Assembly: GCF_900496995.4 (NCBI RefSeq)
Contig: NC_044029.1
Span: 8,308,001 to 8,372,000, forward strand
Direction of reading: 5' to 3'
DNA: 64,000 nucleotides
Source of the DNA: Aquila chrysaetos chrysaetos
Taxonomy: Eukaryota; Chordata; Aves; Accipitriformes; Accipitridae
A model generated the notes under the pieces. It worked only from the letters and a program-made list of their open reading frames with translations. It searched no databases and was not told the DNA's origin. Each line of letters opens with the position of its first letter. The first letter of the stretch is position 1. Position numbers and translations under genes: made by a program. Below, piece after piece: positions 49,505-62,660 of the stretch.

Positions 49505-51729
49505 GCGAATCAAAATTCTGCAGCCCACTTCCATCCTTTGAAACTAATTTTGAAAATAGCTAGAAATTTTGTTTTTTCTTGTGATGAGAAAGAAACTATC
49601 TTTCATGTTACCTGAGGAGTCATGCTTGGAATGTGTTAAATAGAAAACTGAAGGTGAAAAATTCTATTTCAGGAACTTTTAAATTAACAGCCAAGTAGGA
49701 GATGGCCTTACTGGCAAATAGAAGACTATTGATCATATCAGAGGAAAGAAAAAGTGAAGACACTTCAAAATGCAGCCAGAAAGCTTATGTTAGCTTTTAA
49801 ATTAGCTAGTAGAGGGGATTACATTTTTCCTGTTACCTATGCAAGGACAACAAAAGCAACCTACTCCCCTGAGATGTAGATAAATTAGTGTACCTAAAGA
49901 TAGCGCAATCCCCTATAACCATTATGTTATGGATCGCAATGTGAGATGGAGGACTTCGAACTACCTTTACATGACCTGGTTGAGGGAAGGGAAGAAGTTC
50001 AGCCGCAGCAGCCTGGGGCACAGTACCACTGGCCACGGACACAGGCTCACCCAGCAAACGGCGGTTGCCCCAGATGTGTGTGACTCTGCCTCTGCCCGAA
50101 GTTCTCACCTCCATAACCCAGGACGAAGTGCTTGCTCCCTAATTACATCTTTGAAAAGTCAGCTGGTCAAATTGAGCAGCTGACAGGCAATTTTCAGTAG
50201 AACAAATAAATCAATGAGCTACATGGCAGAAGCAAAAATCAATGAAGAATCAGTTTGATAAACACAGCTGACTCTTTAAATATTGCTTATGAAGCTAAAC
50301 AAGAGACAAATAAAGACCCCACATCCCACCCTTCGTGCTGGGATATAAACCTAAAATTTAAGATTTATCTTAGATAGAAAATTGTCTAGACTACCAATTT
50401 TATCCTTACTTAAAATGCATTAACTAAAATGAAGCTAGATGGATGGATTTTAAGGCAAAATGAATCTTGACAAATATTAGATGTAATGTGCTTTGTCTAC
50501 ACCTTGAACCAAAGTGAACTATGTCCAGAAAAAGAAAATATTTTAGAACAATACTTTTCTGTACATTAAAGGATGTTTTAATGTATGTTAATAACAATTT
50601 ATGAGTGACCATATTAAAATTCAACTTTTTTCTAGGGTGAATAAATACAGAAATGATGCCTTTAATTTTTCTATTAGCTTGGTATCGTTTGAAAATTTTG
50701 ACACAATTCTTTTAAGAACACAGTTATTGTGAATCATAATTATAATGGACATAAGTTGCTGGCTTCCACTAATGAAAATATTATGGGAGTATATTAAAAG
50801 ACTGATAAAAGTGTTGTGAATATAATATGTATTTAGCTATTTTAAGCAAAATTGCTTAGATTTACTTTTGCTGGATAATACCTTTTAATAGGAGATTTTT
50901 TCCTCCCTCTGAAAAGTTAAACGAAAGAGAAACCTCTTTCTTCTCTGTACTTTGGTTTGGCTTATTTACATTCATTTCTTGAAATGAAACTTTAATTTGC
51001 AACATCTTATGGCTGAATCCAAGCCTGTCCAACTCTTGACTTTGGTGGGATTACACACAGAAAGGTTGAAGGACTGAGATGTACTTGGTTTTTTTGACTT
51101 GCCTGTTATTAGAACTACTGGTTTTATTGACAATATAGGACAGCGAACAATCACTTTGATGCTTACTGCATTTATCTTCCTTTGGAAGTAATTGGAAGGA
51201 CAAAACCTCTGAAGAGTTGTATTCACTCATACTCATTCCACTCACGCCCCACAGAGAGACAACTTATTTTTTTTAACATAATATTTTACTAAATAAAGAG
51301 TAACAGAGAAAGTGGTACCTCTCAGGCTGTTATCAGTCAGAAACAGATGGAAAAATTGTGACTGTGATGCAGAACATATTAAACTGTGGATTTATTTTTT
51401 TGAGCGTGTTTTCCCCCAAGTTCCTCCAGTATTTGATTGTTTCATCTAGTATTTATGTCTTACCCTTCAGACTAAAAGCTTTTAGGGACACAGACTTTCT
51501 CATCAATTATGTTCATGCAGTGTCTAGCACAATGAGACCCAGACTTGTTTTTAAGTGGCAACAAAATAAAAATGAATGGTAAATACAGATAATAATAATT
51601 TAGCAGCAGTGACTACAGGCTGTCCTAGCATGCATGCATGTATACAAGTGAAACTTGAGTGAGCTCTAAATTAGCCCTGTGTTCATTTTTTGATATGCCC
51701 TGTGTTTGAGTATACCTCCATGATCTTTT

Positions 51730-52060
51730 GCAAACCAGCATGAACGAGCATTGCCTGACTCTAAGCGAGTCCGGTGCAAGCCTGCACTGACATGGAAACC
51801 GCATGGCTGGGGATCTTGGCTCACAACCTGCCTGTTCGGACGGAGATCGCTGTCATCTGCCTCCAAAAGAAGCGAGGGAAACTCTCGACCTGCTTTGAGG
51901 CAAAGTGTTTGCTGCTCGCTCTTGGTTTTGAGAGGGTTTAGTGGTACCAGACACGATGAGATCTGGTGGGCTGTCTGGAGGGAGGTTGCATCTTTCCTAC
52001 GGGAACTGCAGAGGGGAAAAGGCAACAGCGAGAGCTGCTTAGTCTCACATATTGACTAAA
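51730..52060. other. GC-richer patch with open frames on both strands
   Basis: CpGs at AAGCGAGTCCGG, ACCGCATGG, TTCGGACGGAGATCGC and GAAGCGAGG lie in about 150 bp. Frames 51751-52059 (+) and 51666-52025 (-) overlap, so at most one could be real. Neither shows a known domain. No convincing splice-site pair was found around it. Confidence 0.4.
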
Positions 52061-54555
52061 GAGATTGCAGCGGGCAGCAAGGAACAGACAGACCTCAGCC
52101 TTGCCAGAAAGGGCTTCCTGGGAACCAGAGGAGAGGTTGCATTCCTGAGAAAGTCACTGAGGGACCCAGAGCAAGGACCGGCCTTCAGGAACACAGCTGG
52201 CAGGAGAGAGGTGTACAAACCTTGTAGCTTCTGTTTTCTTCCCTAATTTCGGTTTTCTCTATTTCAAAGCTGCATGTCTTGTTTCAGAATGGAATTTCCA
52301 TCCTCACTGTAGCCAAATAAAACTTTGATTTTAAAAGTTTTTAGGTCCTTGTGGAGAAATCTAAGCACCTCTAAATCAAGATTTATTAGTCTACTGGAAA
52401 ATATATAAAAGGTTATGAATCTGTTACTAGGACTATGTGAAATGTATAAATAACAAGAGGTCAAATGTTGCCGGACAAATTTCTTACAGAGAAAGCCAGA
52501 ACCTTCAAACCCACATAGAACTGGTTGAACCTGCACTCTGTCTTGCACCTTAAATATCATCAAGACTGTGGCTTGCACTTGCTTGGCTGAAGAAATACAA
52601 GCTTGCTCATGTGCACTCTGGCAGTGTGAAATGGTCTAAGAATGAACAGAGAAACCATTGTTTTCCCCTTGACTTAGAACATAAGTAATTAGTAATAATA
52701 AAAATATTTTAAAAGGACAAGAACCTGCATGAGACTGACTGTTAGTAAAATAACCCATCTTCTCTTTGCTTGAACGCACATTTTACAAGACAGTGCCTTT
52801 TCTTCATCTCTGTAGAGAAAGTCCTATTAATTTGCACTGTTTGATGTCACATTCTGATGATTAATGCTAATTTTATATGGCTAGGGGAAAGAAAAAACCT
52901 TATGTCTATGTAGTCAAGATAAACATCTGCTGTCATTTTATAAAACGTCCTACAGTTTGTGCTCATGCTGTTTTGTGGAAGAGCACACTGCTTTACCACA
53001 GTCCTTTCATCACCACAAGTCTCCAGACTTCCATTCCCACTTTACGCACTCGCCACCTTTGCAGCGTGTTCGAGAGGAAGCTGTGAACTAAAAAGCACTT
53101 TAGTAAAAGGATAGCAGGCTTACTGAGCAAACGCGTGGATTGTGTCATTTGCCCTTTGGGGCGATGGCTATAAACGAAGAAGGGGAAGTAGAGCTTGGCC
53201 TTCCTCAGATGCCGATATGGATATTGGCCTGGAATTTGCAAGCTTCAGTGCTTTTGACCCAGGAGCTCATCAGGTGAAAAGAGAGCCGGACAGAGAGGGA
53301 GGAGCTGGAAAAACACACTGAGCTAAGTGGTAAGGATGGGTAAATAGATTATGCACATGAAATAAATATAGCCATTCTCTCCTCTTTTCTTACAATGCAG
53401 CTTTAGCAATACAAGTTTCAGTCTATGCCTTTTCTTTCTCAGATATACAAGGTGAGAAATCAAGGTGGTCTCAGAATGTCAGAATGAACTTGATATAGTT
53501 GTCTGATACAGGGACCAGGTATGGTTTTCCTGTAGATGGGAAGGAGAAAAACTAAGTGGACTGAAAAAGTACTTCCCCAGGCTGTCTGTGTGATACTGTG
53601 AATAGTATTTGCAAATTACTTTTAAAACCAGAGGGGCATTCTATAAATGAGGAAACTCTGAATTGAGAATTGAAGATTATATAGCCAGTGAACTCCTGCT
53701 GGATTTCTGTGAACTAAAATCTAATTTTGGAGGGTCAGGAGCCGATATTCTTGCATAAGAAGTGCAGCACAAATCTATTTCTTTTTGCTCTTAATGAGAA
53801 GCCAAGACCACCTGTCTGTGCAACCTGGAAAACCTCTGTGGCAGCGTAGCACTGAAACAAATCTAGCCTCTGCGGTTCTGGTATGTCTGCTAAATGGAAA
53901 ACATGAAAAAAAAGATCAACAAAGAAGCTTCCAGAGTCACCATACCTCTCGCTACATCTCTTTTTGCTTTAGCTTCCTCTACATAAGGGTTTATTTCTCA
54001 GTCATAGCTCAGTTCCTCTGTATGTATGTGTTACACTCTACGCTTCAGTCACATGATCAATAGAAATTTAAGTGTAGCATTATTATTATCTGCATTATTT
54101 TAGCTACTATAGATTTGGTTTGGAATATAGTGAATATAAAAATAAGAAACTGTTTGGGTTTTTTTTTTCCTGACATCTTTCAATTTAAATAATCAGAACT
54201 TGCAAATGATGGGAAGGGAGTCAGTGAAAAATGGGTATTTTGCTGAAGTCCATGCGGTAGGGCAGAGCAGAACCAGATCTCTTTAAACGTAGTGCCCTCT
54301 TACAGGGAATCAGACTTCCTCTCAGTATATTGTGAGCTATTTAAAAGAAAGTTTCTTTTTATCCAAGTGTAGGGTCTTACACCCTGCTATTTATCAAATA
54401 TATGAGCACCATGAACTCTGTCGTTTTACTTCCCTCTCTTCCACATCCTTTTTTTTCCCCCCATTGCTTATCAACACCTAGTGCTGGAAAATTGATTTGC
54501 AATAATAGACAAAGTGGCAATTTTTCTGGGGCCTTTTAAAGATTAGGTATCTGTA

Positions 54556-54577
54556 AGATTACTTACAGATTACTTAC
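54556..54577 (+). repeat. 11 bp tandem duplication (x2)
   Basis: AGATTACTTAC occurs twice head to tail with no mismatch, likely a replication-slippage product. Confidence 0.85.
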
Positions 54578-57500
54578 ATAAACTGCTTTGAGCAGCAGAG
54601 AAATTAAGTTCTGTTCTTACGTACGTGTATTTTCTTCTAGCATTTGCACTTACAAAGCAGCCAAAAAGAAAAGGAATCTGTTGTATATCAGGCAATTTTC
54701 AAATATATGGCTGTGTTGCTACTTATTCCATAGACTCCATCAGTTTTAAAACTTCTCTATTCAGTATAATCTCACACCATTTTCTACAAGGTGGCATGTA
54801 ATAAAAATGACATTATAATTACATTATTTATGGTTTCTTTTACATTCCTGTGACTCAGAAAAGGCGTAGTGTTTCTTTACTTCACATCTTCCAGAAATGG
54901 CCACTACGGCAAGTGAACCATGGGAAATATTAGTAAACATGCCTGAATGAAAAGAAGGTAAACTTGATGAAATACTAGCAACTGCAAAGATATCTCAAAA
55001 TTATGCTACATCCAGTCTGAGAAAAGACCTCCTGGGTGATGACTTTTATAGGTCTGTTTCCCACCAGGACTTCCCAAATCTCCAAATAGGAAAGTTTGCT
55101 ATAGCTACAGCTGAGCTTAGTTAGAGTCAGGTTCTAATAAGGGATTCAACTACTCCCATGTGAGAGAAGATTTTCTGGCCCAGACTTGGTCCCCTCACCA
55201 AGCAAAACAGCACATAGCAGAGTGTATAGTGCCTCATGATCTAGTAAAGAGGAAAGTCAAGGGGTATGGGCTATGATGAAGAAATCTGCATTAAAAAGTG
55301 CTGATTTATCACATCCTGATGTTTGCTTGGGATTTGCATGTCGACAAAATGTGGCGACAGACGTTGTTAGCTTTTGTTATTTGGAATGGAAATTACCTTG
55401 TAAAAAGAGATGTGCTAACCAGGGTTTTAGTCATATTGATGGAGTGGATTATTCTTCCCTCAGTCTAATGTGTCTGCAGATTGTAATTAGAAGGCAAATA
55501 TCTTCAAAATCTGAAAACTGTGGATTCTGAATTTTCTTCAGAAAAGGAAAATACCCAAATAACAAAATACAAACTGAGGAAAAGTAATAAAAGTGCCACT
55601 GTTTTGTACTGATCAAACCAACACTCTTCCCTGACTCAAAATGTGGCTTACTCGAGGCTTATTCTAATGTCCGGGTCAGAGCAAGTTTTGACAGTTCTCT
55701 AAGGAAGCTGAAGGAGATGGGAAGAGGTGACAAAGAGGGATGACTTTAACTGTTAAACAGAGATAGCACCAGCATAATTATTGAACTTCACAGAGGAAAA
55801 AATATTAAATAGTGATAGCTGAATATTCAGCTATAAAATAGTTTTAACAGTTCAAAAAATAGCCTGTAGTCATGTATGCATATTAAAATAGGCCTCTTAA
55901 ACCTGTCGGCAAGATTCTGAAATCTCTATCTAGCTGATCAGATAAAACACTGCTTTATTGAGGGATTCCTCAGTTCCTGTGAACTTGCCATTTTTTTTCC
56001 AACCACTTACGTCGTTCCACAAGCTCTGGTCCAAATTAAAAAGTTATTTTAAGGTAGTGTGGCAATACCTTTCTCTTAAACAGAAAGCTGTAGCAAGCCA
56101 CTGCACTGAAAGAGAAATTTGCATGGTAGGGGATGAACCTAAGTACGTGAGCAACAGACCACAAGGGCATGAAATTAGTTAGTGTCATTTTTTCTGACAA
56201 AACTGCTGCCTCAGACCTAGGTTTTTCAACACGAAATCAAAATGATACTGAAGTGGTAATACTGTCTATAAACATAAGTTTGGGTTGTGTTCATTCCTTT
56301 CTCTTATCAATTTTTACCTTTCAGAGCACAGTTCCAAAAATGAGTTGATCTCAAACTAGTATTTCCCTCTGCCTTTCTTACTGTAGTTATTAAGGCATAT
56401 GGTAGAAGTTTCAGCTGCAGAAATGAAAAATAGATTCTTTGGAATGTGTCAGGCTATTCTCTGAAATCAGTGTTGACTTATGCATTTCTGCACCCCTTCA
56501 AGTAACTATTTAGTAGTTTGGCTTTGTATTTTTTGGCACGCTCAGTATCTGTTCATGTTTCTTTGTTTTAGTGTTAGGATGCTACTGAGACATTGAATGT
56601 TCTAGAAATTATATGGCAAGGCCATCTGTAATACCTGCAATACAGAAACTATAAAATCATTTTGAGTTTCTGACCACATACAGTGAAATATTCCCTTATT
56701 TACATTTTCAGCAGAGGTATGTAGAATAGATTATGCTTTGGACAATGAAACCTTTGGCTCTGATTCTCATACCCAGACTGAATTGCTCTGTGATTGTTGG
56801 CAACTCATACTTGCTTTGTGGGAACAATGAAATAAGAAGTTCTGAATATTGTTGTGACTCAGAAACATAAAACTCTGTAGAAATGCTTAACAATATATTT
56901 CATGATTATCTAAATTTTCTTTGAAATGCTTGACAGACATATATATAGCATAAATGAGAATGATTTGCCTGTTTAATATACAAGAAAGTGTGTCCTGTGT
57001 TACTTATTTTACCTGCTCTTTGATCTTTCAGAGCCGTTAACTGCTTCTACCTTCGACTCATCACTTCATTTGTTTCTACTGCATGTCTTGCACAGAAGCG
57101 TATAAAGGGCAATAGTATAGGCTTTGTAATCCTACAATGAAAGGAAAGATTGGAAATGATAGTGCTCATATCAGAGATATATAAATGAATTTGAAGACAA
57201 TATATTTCAGTGCAAAATGGTGTTTTAACTGATGTGGAATTTTATTAATCTTATTCAGGTATATGTTAAACCCCCCAAACCTATGGCTTATATTAATTTA
57301 AACTATTAAAGCTGGTGAAGCATTTTGGGCCTAGTCCTTAACCACTTTGCAACATGTTGCTAGTTTGAAGAGCTCTTAAATTGAGCATGAGTTACATTTG
57401 CTCACTTAAGACTCCTCTAACACCAAATATGAATGGAATAGGGTCCTATTGATTTGATATTTCACATGTATGTGAAACTCATAAAAAGATAAAGAATTCA

Positions 57501-59594
57501 AGGATTTTTTTAGCCAGTATAAAACTCATAATCCTTTCATCCTATGATCTTCTGATTATAGCTCTGTGACTTCTTTTCTTTTTTTTAATGTGCAAGGTGA
57601 AGTTTGTATTATGAGGAAAAAAAATCCACTGTTCCGGGTTTCAGGAGCTCAAAGCAAAACTTTAATTAAAGTTGAATGGAGACTTGTAAAGAAAATATGT
57701 CAAGGAAAACTAAAGAAAAAGCCTATGTTATTTCTTAATTATCCTTTGAGGTTTCTCTCCAATTGTTTCCCTTCACTGCTAAGCAATACTACTCGGAGTG
57801 AGTACTGGCATGTTGTAAATGGGCTAGAAGTGGCACACATTCGGTTGTGTATTGATGTTTGGTTTTCATATTTACTATCGTCATCTTGGTAGGGAAATCT
57901 CTCCGAATAAGAAAAGGGGTGCATGCATGTGCGTATGTGTCTGAACACGTGTGTAAACGGGGGAACAGACCACAGCAGCAGGCTCACTGCTGGAGGTAGG
58001 CGAGTCACAGCAATTGCTCCACTCCTTCTCGGTATGACTGCCTGCAGCTATCCTGCCACGGGGAACTGGGGGCACACTGGGGTTCACCCAGACCGCTGCG
58101 CTGCCGTGAATCATGGTGCAATATGCAAATCAGCATAAAGTCATGAGGAAGAAAAGTATGCTGCTTCTCCGATCCAAGGGTGCGTGCTTTGTACATGTGA
58201 AAGGTGTTTAGGTTATCAGCTTCATCTGTATTTTTACATGATATATCCTTCTACCTCCAATGAAGACCTTTACAATTCATGACATTCTGCTAAGTAACAG
58301 CAATAATAACACCAAGGAGGAGGACAGCATATTCATAATTTGCTTTTGATTGCTCTTCAGTACTTGAAATAGTTTGAAGTAGATGTCTGAAGAATACATT
58401 TCTTGATCCTGAAATTCTGTTACTAATGGAAAAGTTTGTAGTACCCTATACCGATGTGTATGTAGTAACTGCATAGCTGGTTAGTATCTTTAGTATCTTA
58501 GTATGTTTCTCAAAAGGAAAAGTTAAAAAGCAGAATTGCTGTACTGTTAAACCAGTGTCAAAACTTCAGGATGACATGGTATTTTTTTTCTACACCTCAG
58601 ATCTCTCCCTCTCTTTAACCCCCTTAAACCTACAAATTCAATTCTAGAAACATTTTGGGCATCGTTTCTCAACACACATTCAGTATCTTGCAGTTAGCAG
58701 TAAATGCTGTAAGTAACCATTTTTATTTGAACTTTTACTAAATTTCACAGACCAAGTTAGAGAAGAAGTTGAACATCAGGATAGGTCTTTGAAAAACAGA
58801 TTGTGTAATTGGCAGAGAAAAGAGAATGAAAGAGAGGAGGATGATATAGGAGGAATAAGCATCCATCTGGTTTTCTGCTGGTGCTAATGGAGCTGTATCA
58901 GAAACCAGTTTACTCTTGCTACCAAAATGCACAGCATCAGCCAAACATAAACAAACCTTCAGTTATGGAAAGGAGGAGCAAATGGCTAAAGTGAATTAAT
59001 CAGTTGGGAGGGAAAAAAAATGTAAAGACAAAAAGCTCTTTCAGCCAGGCTAAGACATGCAGAGCAACATGTGATGTTGCCCTGAACTTTGAACATAATG
59101 AAATATTCCTAACAAGATGTTAAAGCAGAAAAAGAAAATAATCCAAAGCTAAATGAAGGATTAATTTAGATGCACGCTGAGATTTTTCATGAAAGTTTAA
59201 AATTGCTGGACTTGATGTGAAGTATTTCACTAAATTATAGCTTTAATGAAATACATGTTTTAGCTGACAAATTTCAGTGAATAAGTATTGAGTCCACATT
59301 ACTGCTTTTACCTTTTGCTGATGGTTCTTCTCCTCCCTCTTTAGAAGACACTTTCTCTCCATGCTCATTAATACCTGAAAATGTCTTGTATTTTGCCACC
59401 TCCATTATAGCAGTGATCGTTTGGTAATGGATTCAATTATCTCCACTTCTCATTGTTGTTATCTGCATGCACAGCCATGACATAGGGGCTTTTCTCTGCC
59501 TCTGCATGTGATTGACTATCAGTGGGGTTTGGAGGGAAAGAATATACATACTCCGACTTAGATTATGACTACCTTTTGGCCAACAAACACTTTC

Positions 59595-59672
59595 TGATTA
59601 ATGTTCTTTATTCTGTTTTCAGGCTTAATTAGGCCTGATACAAACCAATTTGTAATTGCTAATGAAGTGTAA
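59595..59672. promoter_or_regulatory. Homeodomain-site-rich segment, possible conserved element
   Basis: Within about 80 bp there is GATTAATG, the near-palindrome AGGCTTAATTAGGCCT, CCAATTTG and TAATTGCTAATG. Such clustering of TAAT cores is common in vertebrate developmental enhancers but also arises in AT-rich DNA. This is a guess from composition only. Confidence 0.2.
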
Positions 59673-60054
59673 GCTTCCTTGATCCTACAACACACTTTGA
59701 AAGTGATGGATTTCACTTTTCTGCTTGTGGATTGATATTATTTAAAGAAAAATTGTTTTGTGAAAACTTCTGAGTAGCTAGAATTTTCAAACCAATTTTT
59801 TAGTGCATATCTTTTGCCTGCAGGTGTCCTTGTCATGAGGAAATACAGCTGTATGTTTGAAATCACCTAAGCCAAGAATCAGTTCCTTTCTGGAGTGCGC
59901 AGGAGAGAAATTCTTTTTCACAGTAATTTTCAAGGTTTCAAACTTTGTTTTTGTTCTGTATTAGCACAACCCAAATTTTCTCAACTTTTAGTATGAAAAA
60001 AGTTCCAGCATTCAAATTTATTTCCCATGTGTTACAATGCAAGAGCGTAAATCT

Positions 60055-60086
60055 AAAGCTAGGTTATATTAAAGCTAGGTTATATC
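60055..60086 (+). repeat. 16 bp tandem duplication (x2)
   Basis: AAAGCTAGGTTATATT is followed directly by AAAGCTAGGTTATATC: two head-to-tail copies differing only in the last base. The near identity suggests a recent slippage event. Confidence 0.9.
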
Positions 60087-62330
60087 TTGAAAGTCATTGT
60101 GTCACGTTTACATGCATTGGGAGCAGAAGTATAGAAGGTCCGCTATGTTCCACATTGCATAAGCAAATAGGTGCCCTTGTCCCAAATTATTTGCAGTCTA
60201 AAAAATTGAGTGAGGGATGAGTGATTGAGTTTTAGGCTCAATACTTGAATATATTACAATATTCACACATATATATTGGCTTTACAGCAATAAAAAGAAT
60301 TGCAAAACTCAAATGTTTGCTAAATGGAAAGTTGATTTTCGCTGAAGACTAATTTTGTAATTTTTTTTTTTAGATAACATTTTACTTCTTTTTCTTTTGA
60401 GTGGGCTTATAACCATATCCAACCCAGAAGTACCAGACTATTTTTGGAAAAAGGAGGCAAAAGAAAGGAAGATCCTGAATAGCCGTCAGTCTGGTAATGA
60501 CTTTGGGGTGCCAAAGATGTGAACTTTACAGAAACACAGGAACTGCTTAGTTAGCTAGGCTATGACCAAAGCACTTGTGAATTTGCCCACCCTACACTGA
60601 TCACCGAACAACTGTTATGAGCCAGTGGTGAGCGGACTTCGGTGAGCAAGGTGACAACTACCTTCCTTGGACCTTGTACTTGTTGTCGTGGCACTGCAGA
60701 ATGGGTGTACCCTGACAGAGCCCTTGTCCAGAACCTTGAACCCGGCAGCTGAAAATGAAATTCTGGACATCCCTTCTGGTTATCTTATGTCTGAAGAATG
60801 ATGTATCCAATTTGTTGGTGCTTTTCTACTCCTCCAATATTGTCACTCAAAAAAGAGAATGACTGGGCTCTGAGTAGTATCTGGTTCATTGGAGAGTAAA
60901 TGTGGAATCATCAGGGAGACAACCTCCTTTGCCCAGTGTCCATGCTTCCAAGGTCTGCCCATCCTGTTGTGGATTGTCTTGCTCCATCCCAGAGAGTTGT
61001 AGCCCTGAGACAGTCCCTCATGGTCCATTTTTTCAGCATAGACAGTAGTGGCAAGAGGGTTTTCCACTTCATAACTCAATGGTCAACTTACAAATAAGAG
61101 AGAAGAAAAAGATGACTGAATTACATATTAGGAAAATATAGTATATTCAAGTTGACATATAAATGTGTCCTACTCCCCACACCTTGAATGCTGAGTTTTT
61201 CATTGACATTAATCTTCATAATAAAAGCAAGTTCAGAAATTTCTGTGGTCAGAAACCTGTGCCTGTTTTAAATAATATATGCATCTGCTTTTCACTTATT
61301 GGACAATTCAGTCATTTAAACAAGCGGTTGAGTAATATTTCCATTTTACTGTCATCACTGTTTTATCTGAGATGTCACAAAAAGTATATTTTCCCCTATG
61401 GGATAAGAGTGGGAGTACTCTCTATGCTATCGTCCTCAAATGATATATCAGCCAAAAAATTTGTTTCTCAGATAATAAAGCAAGGAATGTGTAGTATCAA
61501 AAAAAGGGTATATTTTCTCATATGTAGAAATGGTTCAAAGATAAAAAGTAATCTGTGTTCATATATTAAAGAATCTGAGCGTACTACTAAAGTGAAAGGA
61601 AGGCAATTTTAAAGTATCTCCATAATTCAGAGGCATGGCTCCATTTCAAACTGATAAAAATCATGCTTTGAAGTAACTTATATGCTTTTGAAAATCATAG
61701 CCAGAAGCAAGTATGTATGGTCAGGAGAATAGGATTATATCCTAAGGGAAATGATTATAATCTATATACCAAAACATGCCAGAGGAATGTACAACTTCGC
61801 TGCTTGTTTTGGACTATTTTACTTCAGGTTTCATTTGGCACTGATCCTCATCCCCAACAGCTTTCAGGAAGACTTTCTTCTACTCCACAGGAAAAGAAAT
61901 AAGTGAATAATAAAACAATAAATGGTGCAGTTTATACTTCGTCTATCAAGATGCAGAAAGTAAATAATTTCTGCATATTTGCAAGTTATGACAACGTTTT
62001 AAATTTGAGTTTTGTGTAGCCAGAGGACAACATTTATGGCTCATAACTGGGAAGCTGGCAGGATATCATTTTTCTGATTATATACAACAGACATAATGTC
62101 ATCCAATATATGCCCGAGAAACTGGCATTAGCTGCTCAATTAAGCCAGGCAAATAAAAGAAGCAAATATATCAATTAAGTAGATTTTCCTCATGCTAATG
62201 TTTTACCATCACTCTACTTTGACCTGTTTTTAAGTTGTATGAGAATGCACTCACACAGACAGTGAAAGCGTATAGCATTTCTACCATGCAGAATGAGTGA
62301 GGCACGACTTTACTCTGATGCCCTTTTTAG

Positions 62331-62572
62331 GAGGCACAGTCTCTCCAGGATCCCTGTAGTTATGGCTAGAAAGACGCTGGTCCAGAAGAAGACACAGAGT
62401 TCCAAATTCGATGCCACCCTTGGACTACCTTTCTCCATTGACCACGCTATTAGCCCTGACCGATCTCCTGACCATCAAACGTCACCACGCGACTCCTACG
62501 GCAAATCCGTATTGAGCTTAGCGACAGCACCTTATCAGTCCTCGTCTTCACAGACAAGCAGTTCAAAGACCC
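62331..62572 (+). CDS. Candidate internal coding exon, product unknown
   Basis: A 242 bp segment is open in one frame (the frame that starts at 62,293). The upstream flank reads GATGCCCTTTTTAG, a pyrimidine-rich tract ending in AG at 62,329-62,330. The downstream flank is CC/GTGAGT, a strong donor at 62,573. Used as an exon it carries the last base of one codon, 80 full codons and the first base of an Arg codon. The peptide begins RHSLSRIPVVMARKTLVQKK and is Ser/Thr/Pro-rich later (ISPDRSPDHQTSPRDS, SSSSQTSSSKT), with no membrane segment and a low-complexity, probably disordered character. By eye about ten CpGs persist in it, mainly in the second half, unlike the CpG-poor flanks. I do not recognise the protein. 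Alternatives are a chance open frame, a decayed exon or an exonised insertion. No partner exon is visible in the window. Confidence 0.3.
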
Positions 62573-62611
62573 GTGAGTGTTGGGGGATCTGACAAATGGA
62601 TGCACATCTGT

Positions 62612-62660
62612 GGTGTGGTTTAACCCCAGGCAGCAACTAAGCACCACGCAGCCACTCCCC
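62612..62660 (-). mobile_element. LTR fragment (3' end only), same family as 13.15 kb
   Basis: TGTGGTTTAACCCCAG and the 18 bp string AACTAAGCACCACGCAGC (62,635-62,652) match the 3' terminal part of the LTR at 13,154-13,192, the 18 bp exactly. The orientation is the same (minus). The similarity stops after CCACTCCCCC, so more than 500 bp of the LTR is missing. It begins about 40 bp after the donor site of the candidate exon. Confidence 0.8.

Larger units (their letters stand above)
40006..62330. other. Long stretch without a recognisable gene
   Basis: About 22 kb of AT-rich sequence with no identified mobile element. It holds a 20 bp palindrome (42,145-42,164), GC-richer patches (43,640-43,750; 47,320-47,720; 49,930-50,110; 51,730-52,210; 57,950-58,115; 60,590-60,770), small tandem duplications at 54,556-54,577 and 60,055-60,086, and a homeodomain-site-rich segment at 59,595-59,672. 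The largest frames (47330-47755, 61163-61612) lack any domain I know. Confidence 0.55.

Noticed and set aside
53107-53272. Possible short exon (AMAINEEGEVELGLPQMP...) with some CpGs
   Set aside because: The acceptor lacks a pyrimidine tract, the donor GTGAAA is weak, and the opposite strand is also open; too little support.
61163-61612. 149-codon plus-strand frame
   Set aside because: AT-driven I/K/S/F-rich translation with no motif, no CpG retention and no splice context.
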